From Akkermansiaceae bacterium (GTDB lineage: Bacteria > Verrucomicrobiota > Verrucomicrobiia > Verrucomicrobiales > Akkermansiaceae), in assembly GCA_905182405.1 (NCBI GenBank), contig CAJJBQ010000002.1:2245317-2309316 (forward strand): a stretch of DNA of 64,000 nt, written 5' to 3'. The translations under genes were made by a program, and so were the position numbers. The notes beneath the pieces were generated by a model. It saw nothing but the letters and a program-made list of their open reading frames with translations, ran no database searches and had not been told where the DNA came from. This document shows positions 57,573-64,000 of the stretch, one piece after another. The first letter of the stretch is position 1, and each line of letters begins with the position of its first letter.

Positions 57573-58705
57573 TCAAATTTCCTCAATAATTTTATCAAAA
57601 TATCTATCATCCACTGTTTGATCGACTTTAAACATAATGCTGGTCTCGCCCAATTCTTTAGAGTTTTTCATTCTAGCAGTGGTGGGAGGAAATGCCTTTT
57701 CTAAATAAACCTCAGGGCATGATCCAGTAAAACTTTCAACATTTCTTTTATTAAGCTCTTCTACTATCCAATCTCTATCACATTCAGGTTTTAACAATTT
57801 TGGCTGGACAAAAACATAACACTTGTATGCAGCATGATAAACATTAATTGGCACTACTGGAACGCGAATACCATTGATATTCCTGACAGCATTCCAGATT
57901 TTATCTGAATTTTTCCTTCTTGTTTCTACCCATGAATCAACTGACTGTAATTGAATTCTTCCGATAGCCGACTGCATTTCAGTTAATCTTGCGTTAGTTC
58001 CAATAGACCCTCTTATCCATTGAAATTTATTATTGTTATTTAATTTTATTACTTTTTACAATAAAACATGAAAATAAATCTTTTTATAAATATTTTTGCT
58101 AGATGTAGTAATCATACCACCCTCGCCACCAGTAGACATGATTTTATCATGACAAAAAGACCAGGTACCAACATGCCCAAAAGTTCCAACTGATTTATTG
58201 TTATATTTTGCGCCATGCGCTTGGGAACAATCTTCAATCACAAAAATATTGTGTGCTTCAGAAATCTCCATAAGTGCATTCATGTCACAAGGCCAACCAG
58301 CAAGATGAACACAAATAATTGCCTTAGTTCTCTTAGTTATTGCAGCTTTGATACTTTCAATATCTATATTTTGAGAATCAAGATCAACATCTACAAAAAC
58401 TGGTTTTGCTCCAACTAGCTCAACTGCATGAGCAGTGGCAACATAAGTTCTAGATGTCACAATGACTTCGTCTTTTAATCCAATATCTAATGATTTTAAA
58501 GCTGCCTCTAGAGCAATAGTGCCATTAGAAACGGAAATGGAATATTTTGCACCTGACCATTGTGAACAATTCTTTCTATCAAGCAAGTATGTCCTTCAGC
58601 TTTCCAGACCAATAATTATCTGCATCTTCACCTGTTAGTCAGTATACGTTTCTACAACTGCATTAATTTCTTCGTCTGTATAACTGTAAGCTGGTCCTTC
58701 ATATA
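57573..58705 (-). pseudogene. DegT/DnrJ/EryC1/StrS aminotransferase, frameshifted
   Basis: The first part is split over short frames (SYTDEEINAVVE, NYWSGKL). A long clean stretch follows: WSGAKYSISVSNGTIALEAA, VIVTSRTYVATAHAVE, VIEDCSQAHGAKY and the pyridoxal Lys in TWSFCHDKIMSTGGEGGM. After a gap near 58000-58060 the C-terminus resumes (MQSAIGRIQLQSVDSWVETR, then VYHAAYKCYVFVQP). At least three indels are needed. It would aminate a keto sugar nucleotide made by the dehydratases. It lies 33 bases upstream of the GT4 gene. Confidence 0.75.
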
Positions 58706-58952
58706 GTGTTTCTTAGCTGTATCAAATATAAGACGTTTGTAATAACTTTTTATAGCTTGAAACGTCTAAGTTGACTTATAAGTGCGTTGATTGCACCACG
58801 CCATTGCTGTACAAACTGTCATCGTTAAATCATTACTGGTAACATTTTTCATTATAAACCTAATTTTGTTTTAATATAAAAATTAAGATCAAAAAATTTA
58901 AATAGGATTCTATTAATAATATTGAATGTGTAAACTTTCTTATTTAACTCCT
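58706..58952. other. Unassigned AT-rich segment
   Basis: A minus-strand frame from ATG 58852 reads KNVTSNDLTMTVCTAMAWCN, then QRTYKST before a stop. It lacks a recognised family. It may be part of a lost gene or another junction like the one at 54.76 kb. Confidence 0.3.
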
Positions 58953-59597
58953 TTAAAGTACGGTGATATGAATCCAAATAGTATATAGCTCTGGGTCTGT
59001 AAAATAATTATCTATAGTAAAGTAACTAAATTTGTTATTATAAAATTTTATATCCATTAAAAATAGTTCAAGTTTAGAAATTGATAGCGCTACTCTTGCT
59101 ATGTTTATTTGTGGTGGCTTTATTGTTTTCTTTATGATGATTGATGTACCGTGTATTAAACTATTTGTATAGTCTAACATTCTCACGTTAAACCCGTTTC
59201 TTCTAAAATAACCTGGTATTTGTATTATAGAATTCCCAAATGAATCTATTGTTGCCATAATGAAAAAGCAAATCATTTTGATTTTTTTTATAATAATTTA
59301 TAAAATTCATAAATCTATCTGATAAACTGATATCATCTGCTGTATTCCTGCGATCAGTAAGTTCTATTTTAATTCCTTTATTAAGATACGCTAGCTCCCG
59401 CATTCTAGAGGAACAAGGCTCTTTGAAATATGTTGATATTTTTTTATAATTTCTATAGAAGAATCAGTAGATCCATCATTTATAATGACAAACTCAAAAT
59501 TTGAATAGCTTTGATTCAAAATACTTTCTATAGCTACCAATACATATTTCTCACAATTATAAACAGACATGATAACTGAAATTAATGGGGAATTCAT
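58953..59597 (-). pseudogene. GT2 glycosyltransferase, frameshifted
   Basis: ATG 59597 gives the classic GT2 start NSPLISVIMSVYNCEKYVLV, AIESILNQSYSNFEFVIIND and GSTDSSIEIIKKY. After frame changes near 59400 and 59250 come TADDISLSDRFMNFINYYKK, a damaged form of the DxD-containing ARMDADDISLPDRF stretch, and a C-terminal piece. The first Asp of DxD lies in a scrambled zone. It is non-functional as read. Confidence 0.75.
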
Positions 59598-59798
59598 AAG
59601 TTCCCTAAAATTTACAAGTTGTTGAAAGATTATAAGTCATGATTCAGCAACAAACATAGGTAGTGAAGATAAAAAACACTACGTAGGTATTTTCTGTTAG
59701 GTGGCATATTTTCTAGAAACTGTATAAAGTGGTCCCGTTATTGTAGCCAGTAAATTCTGGAGTTTGTTGATGATCCAGCTGATCTGCGGGGCAAGGTT

Positions 59799-60034
59799 TT
59801 ATGCTGCGGTTTTAAGGGTTATTTCAGGTTCGTAGACAGCCCATGGAGACTGTCCTCCATGAGCCGAATGGTTTCGGCGATGGTTGTAGAACTCCATCCA
59901 GTCGGATACCAGTTGGGTGACTTCTCCTACGGTCTCATAGCTCCAAAGCCTCAGTTTCTCGTATTTGATGCTTCGCCAGAGGCGCTCGATAAACACGTTG
60001 TCCATCCAGCGGCCTTTCCCGTCCATGCTGACTT
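59799..60034 (-). mobile_element. IS3-family OrfB C-terminal fragment
   Basis: The reading MDGKGRWMDNVFIERLWRSI, then WMEFYNHRRNHSAHGGQSPW, matches the last 75 residues of IS3 transposases, with the catalytic Glu in FIERLWRS. It is a different subtype from the copy at 47113. Upstream sequence does not continue the transposase, so the rest is lost. No gene is seen between 59598 and 59798. Confidence 0.85.
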
Positions 60035-60131
60035 TTCTCTTTGCAATGTACTACTCAAAGGAAAGTTAAACGAAAATGACAGGCCCGAAATCGAGTGTAA
60101 ACGACTTATTTATTCTTGAGACGTTCCTAAA

Positions 60132-61016
60132 TCAGAGTTCTATCCACTGATCAGGGATTAGTCCCTCAAAACCCCAACTTGATTTTACCGTATTGCCAAA
60201 GGATGGAGATATGATTATGTTAGCTGGAAAAGAACTAAGCCAAGCCCCCCACCAACTAAAGGTACTATTCGCCGTAATGAAATGTTTACACTGCGACATT
60301 AGCCAGAGATCGGCATAAGCATTCTCATCTCCTTGATTATGAAAGACGATCGTAACCCGACCCTCCGGAAGCTTCAATTTTGCCCGCGCTGCTGTTGGAT
60401 CATCAGAAAACAAAAAATAGTGAGGCTGATCTAGCTGCGCCTCCATATAGTCAACTGCTCGCTGATAATAATCGCCGGATACATTATGAATATCAGTAGA
60501 TTCGGGTGAAGAAAACCATCTTACATGGAGAGCAACAGATAAAGTATCCTGAATGGTTTGAGCCATCTGATTGTTCAGATCATCGGACGGCTCTATAATT
60601 TGAAGGTCTTCGCGGATCGTCTCTTCAATATCTTTAAAGTAGCCCTCACTTTGCCAAAGTCCATCCAAATAGAGGGTTCCACTTACTTTTCGGTTCAGCA
60701 ATCGAGCATCGAAGGCGATACCCTCCTGCTCTAAGTATCGTCGGGAATCAAACAATTTCCTTCGAGAAATTAATTTCATGAACCCTCGGCGATAGCGTTC
60801 GAAAGGATACAAGCACTCGGCCGGTGTCGCTTTTCGACAGTGAATGTTAAAATTATTCAGTTGATAAAACCGTTGGTAGACATGATCTCGCGAAAAACCT
60901 GTCATATCATCGATGACTAGTTCCGCATCATTGAACAATGCAAGCCGACGAGCGGCCGCGAAACTGAAGAGCTGGTTTCCTAGACCACCTTTAATACGTG
61001 CAATGACTTTATTCAT
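60132..61016 (-). CDS. GT11 alpha-1,2-fucosyltransferase-like protein
   Basis: The protein has 294 residues and is intact. Family motifs are present: KGGLGNQLFSFAAARRLALF at the start, the GDP-fucose-binding SVALHVRWFSSPESTD (in place of HxRRGD), and ITANSTFSWWGAWLSSFPAN near the end. Loss of the second Arg and the Gly in the HxRxGD motif is notable; donor use may differ from fucose. GC is higher than in the neighbouring glycosyltransferases, suggesting a separate origin. IS fragments flank both sides. Confidence 0.88.
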   Translation of the reverse strand: MNKVIARIKGGLGNQLFSFAAARRLALFNDAELVIDDMTGFSRDHVYQRFYQLNNFNIHCRKATPAECLYPFERYRRGFMKLISRRKLFDSRRYLEQEGIAFDARLLNRKVSGTLYLDGLWQSEGYFKDIEETIREDLQIIEPSDDLNNQMAQTIQDTLSVALHVRWFSSPESTDIHNVSGDYYQRAVDYMEAQLDQPHYFLFSDDPTAARAKLKLPEGRVTIVFHNQGDENAYADLWLMSQCKHFITANSTFSWWGAWLSSFPANIIISPSFGNTVKSSWGFEGLIPDQWIEL

Positions 61017-61092
61017 TTATCTTCCCTGTTTACAAATTATTACTTTAACACTGGAGTTGCGAATTAAAACGACGTGCCCGTGGATTTCGGGG

Positions 61093-61230
61093 GGCGGTTT
61101 CAACCCGGAAGTGCGCGAGTCAGTTGCTGAGGAAGATCTCATTAGGAGTTTTGGTGTCGAGACATTTCCGGGGGCGCCGGTTGAGTTTTGATTCCACTTC
61201 CGCAATTTGATCATGGCCGATTTGATCGAA
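61093..61230 (-). mobile_element. IS30 right-end fragment
   Basis: The 138 bases are near-identical to 54978-55113 of the complete IS30: inverted repeat, transposase stop and the last about 35 codons. The match ends abruptly after GATTTGATCGA. Confidence 0.9.
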
Positions 61231-61239
61231 CACCTTAAA

Positions 61240-61626
61240 ACAAAGCTTGGATTCAAACCGGAAGTGCACCGGTTGGTTTGAAGTGCGAGCCAGGAGCTGA
61301 TTTTATTAGCACTGGTTCCGCCTACAAAAACCGAACCTGTGCCACATGAAATACACCCACCTGACCCGCGAAGAGAGACATACCATTTCCACCTTGAAGC
61401 GCAAAGGCGACTCGCCAGCGATCATCGCTTCAACCCTGGGCCGTTCCCGCTCTACGATATGCCGTGAACTCAAGCGAAACGCCACGGATCTTGGAGGATA
61501 TCAATATCTCCATGCAGATCGTTTGTCTCAACAACGCTCCCAATCCGCATCCTGTCGTGCCTCTAGGTGCTCGCCTGTATCTTGGGAGTTTGCTGTTGAG
61601 AAGCTTACCTCCCAGCAATGGAGCCC
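61240..61626 (+). mobile_element. IS30 left-end fragment with transposase N-terminus
   Basis: The left inverted repeat GGATTCAAACCGGAAGTGCA is followed by the leader and a start at 61346: MKYTHLTREERHTISTLKRK, GRSRSTICRELKRNATDLG and LTSQQWSP. It matches the first about 95 residues of the transposase at 55005 but is a diverged copy. It breaks at 61626 into an IS3 fragment of opposite orientation. Confidence 0.85.
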
Positions 61627-61776
61627 TTCGAGTTCTTTTTTCCAGGTACTCACCTGGGAGGAGGCGATATCCTTTTCTTTGGCAATCTCGTGGATTGGCT
61701 TGACTTCTTGCAAGGGTTCTTTGGCAAATTGAGCTTTGAATTCGGCACTTAGGTGTCTTCTTTTTCGTTTGCTCAT
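61627..61776 (-). mobile_element. IS3-family OrfA N-terminal fragment
   Basis: From ATG 61776 the reading is MSKRKRRHLSAEFKAQFAKE, then IHEIAKEKDIASSQVSTWKK, the helix-turn-helix of an IS3 OrfA. It is cut off after 50 residues by the IS30 fragment. It could be the missing OrfA of one of the OrfB pieces elsewhere in the window. Confidence 0.8.
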
Positions 61777-62143
61777 TTGGTTTTATTTCGGGTTGGTCGC
61801 CCTCAAAAACCAGCTCTTTTCATCAACAAGTCTCTGGCTCCGTTTCGTGGGGCCACTTCACTTTTACAGAAAAATATTCTCGGAATACGGGGGAGGTCAA
61901 AATTGCCTTAATGATTCCAAATCCCACAGTTCCTTGAACTAAATTTACCAAGGGGTTTTGCGGACTTCTTACTGCGTACCTCAGACCAAACCTTGAACCT
62001 TTTCACAGGGAAAGTTTTTGCGCAGCTCAAATAACGCTTCTCGAAAATAATTCGCCGTAGTGTTCCAGAACAAAGCACGACTCAAAAAAGGAGGAAATGA
62101 AGCAGATCACCACAATTATCGATCACCCAAGCGTCCTCTTCTC
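61777..62143. other. Non-coding stretch with a strong ribosome-binding site at its end
   Basis: No gene is supported over most of it. At 62089-62099, AAGGAGGAAATG is an excellent ribosome-binding site and start on the plus strand. The frame (MKQITTIIDHPSVLFSYSDF) runs about 50 codons into the 3' end of the antisense polymerase gene and stops. It may be the truncated start of a former gene. Confidence 0.4.
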
Positions 62144-63507
62144 CTATTCGGACTTCGCGATAATCTCTGAAAATCTATTTAGATATTTGTATATATATTT
62201 AATGAGAAAATTAAGAACAAATAAGGGTATTATGATTTGGTATATTTGAAGTGGAATTTCTGATACCCATATTTTAGGATCATTAAAACCCCATGGTTTA
62301 AAGACAACGACCAATAAAGGTATAGAGACTATACCAAAAGATGAAAACCAGCGAGTGCACACAGCTATATAGACTCCCGAAATTGCACTCAACAAAATTA
62401 CGCCTATAATCCCAAACTCCCAATAATGATGTCCGCCCGTTGGGAACTCAACCATCGAATAAGTATTATAGCCATGTATTTCTCTATAAATTAGATACAT
62501 TCCCTGGGAATATACGTCATCTGCATACAGCGTGCTTGGATGCGGTTTTTCTGGATTAATTGAGCGTGGCAAAAAACCCATGAGGGAATTCTTTATAGGC
62601 GAAAATCCCGCAGAATCACCACGGTTATAGAGTCGGATAAATGCAGTACCCATTCTACTAGCGGCACCAAACCGCCACTCAAACTCATCAAAAGATGATA
62701 GCCCGATAGATTTGTCAATTTCCGTTGAAAATTTGATTTTAGTAGTTTCTTTATCGAATAAAGTAGTAGTCAAGATTCCGCCGAAAGAAAAATACAGCAA
62801 GACTAGAGTTGAAAACGATAAAATGATTATTAACAGTATGTGAAAGAGAATTTCATTACGAAAAAGCAAAGAAAAAGCATAAAAAGCATGCTGTAAATAA
62901 GAACACCTCTCGATGATACGCCTCCCACACTTACAATAAATGTAATAACACCTAATCCGAAATACTTTATATTGAGGTAACGGAAAGAGACAACGATCAA
63001 ATATGGACCGCATACAAGGCCTGCAGAGTAAAAAATACTTCCAAAAAGTTGCAACAAGATACTGTCATTAAAATCATATTTCAACGTCATCATCCTAATA
63101 ATAAAACCGCCGGAAAGGACAATCAGAAGTATTTTCGATTGAGGGAGCTTCGTTCTAAATAATTTATCAGATTGCTTAGGCCTAGTCTTACGACATAAAA
63201 TACGATATACCAGCAGGAACGATATAGCCCATGTTACCCAAGAAATCAGTTCAATGCCATAAACCGAAATGAGCTCATATGGAGAAATATTATCCGCTCT
63301 CACATAGCGGTAATTGCTTATAAAACGCAATATTGTTGGAAATACATAATATAATCCAATTTTTACTAGGATGAAAAAACCTAAGGTGTCTACCAAGATA
63401 GGGGCATTTGATATTCTTCTTGCCTCTCTCCAAAAGAAAAAACAGACATACCCTAATGCTGCACTTAAAAGTATTAAGACCGCTGAAACTATGGAATAAG
63501 CTAACAT
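62144..63507 (-). pseudogene. Wzy-like oligosaccharide-unit polymerase, frameshifted
   Basis: Two frames together give about 450 residues with ten or more membrane helices. The start is MLAYSIVSAVLILLSAALGY; further helices are around LIVVSFRYLNIKYFGLGVIT and LLYFSFGGILTTTLFD. A large extracytoplasmic loop near the end contains FEWRFGAASRMGTAFIRLYN, GFLPRSINPEKPHP and FPTGGHHYWEFGIIGVILL. This topology fits O-antigen or capsule polymerases. The frames meet near 62840-62870, next to A/T runs. A single indel would repair it. Confidence 0.75.
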
Positions 63508-63642
63508 CAGCTGTGTTCAAAAGTCTCTAAACCACTTATTCTCGATTAATGTGCCTAGAACTTGCTTCATGTTCTGCGATTCTGAAAATTCAATCATCTA
63601 ATAATAACATACGGAATATCGTACTGTTCAAGCTTTTTGACA

Positions 63643-63722
63643 GGCGGTTTCAACCCGGAAGTGCGCGAGTCAGTTGCTGAGGAAGATCTCATTAGGAGTT
63701 TTGGTGTCGAGACATTTCCGGG
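63643..63722 (-). mobile_element. IS30 right-end fragment
   Basis: The 80 bases are near-identical to the first 80 bases of the complete IS30 at 54978, ending at GACATTTCCGGG. It is the fourth copy of this end in the window. Confidence 0.9.
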
Positions 63723-64000
63723 TGAGCGGTCCTGCTTGATACCTGGTTGAATTGCCAGTCGGCAAGGTGGGCGGATCGAGAAAGGGCTGCGAAGTAGGAG
63801 TGGGTGTTTTCGGCCGCGCGATAGGCTTTGGCTTTCATGAAGGACTCAGCTCAGTTTTCGAGATAAGGATGGATCTTAGCGGGCAGTCGTTGGGCAATGA
63901 GTCTTGCCCGGAATCTTTCTCTTAGCGGTAGGATGTTTCCATTTTTATTGTTCATAAGAACATTTATGGAATCTGATTTAGAAATAGGTTTCAAGGAGCC
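63723..64000. other. Unassigned GC-rich end of window
   Basis: On the minus strand a frame reads MKAKAYRAAENTHSYFAALS, then RSAHLADWQFNQV. It looks like the N-terminal part of a tyrosine recombinase-type protein, but the match is weak and stops interrupt it. No firm feature. Confidence 0.25.

Noticed and set aside
1..64000. tRNA, rRNA, tmRNA or prophage genes
   Set aside because: I looked in the longer intergenic gaps and saw no cloverleaf or rRNA sequence. The only phage-like signal is the short fragment at 54766.

Overview
The window reads as a chromosome segment of a marine member of Verrucomicrobiota (Verrucomicrobiales). The lineage call is an inference from lineage-typical families: a TIGR02597-type secreted protein, a PEP-CTERM protein, a DUF1549/DUF1553 cytochrome-c protein paired with a DUF1501 protein, a CotH/lamin-tail-domain giant secreted protein, and sulfatase debris. 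No rRNA or tRNA was recognised.

0-26 kb (GC-rich, ordinary gene density). Secreted proteins come first: a CotH/LTD giant, a PhoD-like phosphatase, and the PSCyt/DUF1501 pair. Between the first two, on the minus strand, lies a 71-codon SelW-like (Rdx) gene with an in-frame UGA at the CxxU position and a bacterial SECIS-like hairpin just after it. Then comes a minus-strand run accB-accC-thiE-PfkB kinase-DUF3516 helicase, an esterase, a PEP-CTERM/TIGR02597 pair, divergent trpB and purN, and phoB-phoR with a frameshift in phoR. Truncated sulfatase and glmM remnants are each joined to a copy of one short dispersed repeat.

26-37 kb. A complete phosphate regulon, pstS-pstC-pstA-pstB-phoU, lies on the minus strand. 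Pho-box-like 11-bp direct repeats precede pstS, pstC and phoB, so the phoBR pair and the transporter look like one circuit. PstC has an unusually large periplasmic insertion. Then follow rpsU with a clear terminator, a secreted hydrolase, a YbjN protein and an O-antigen ligase. The third copy of the dispersed repeat, with recognisable terminal inverted repeats, sits just upstream of the ligase start.

37-64 kb. This is a surface-polysaccharide island packed with insertion sequences, almost all on the minus strand. At its GC-rich end are a WecA-like glycosyl-1-phosphate transferase fused to a CoA-binding domain (frameshifted), an initiating sugar transferase, a UDP-GlcNAc 4,6-dehydratase and an NAD-dependent epimerase. 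From about 48 kb the DNA becomes very AT-rich. Its order is WbpM-like dehydratase, fnlA, fnlC, fnlB (UDP-N-acetyl-L-fucosamine synthesis), two GT4 glycosyltransferases, a further GT4, a DegT aminotransferase, a GT2, a GT11 fucosyltransferase-like protein and a Wzy-like polymerase. Most AT-rich genes are broken by several frameshifts. Intact and fragmentary IS30 and IS3 elements, a striking tandem-repeat block, and a phage tail-fibre-like fragment at a truncated gene end lie among them. Gene-to-gene spacing is often still tight (abutting or overlapping starts and stops), so the frameshifts may be recent decay or uncorrected sequencing errors; sequence alone does not settle this.
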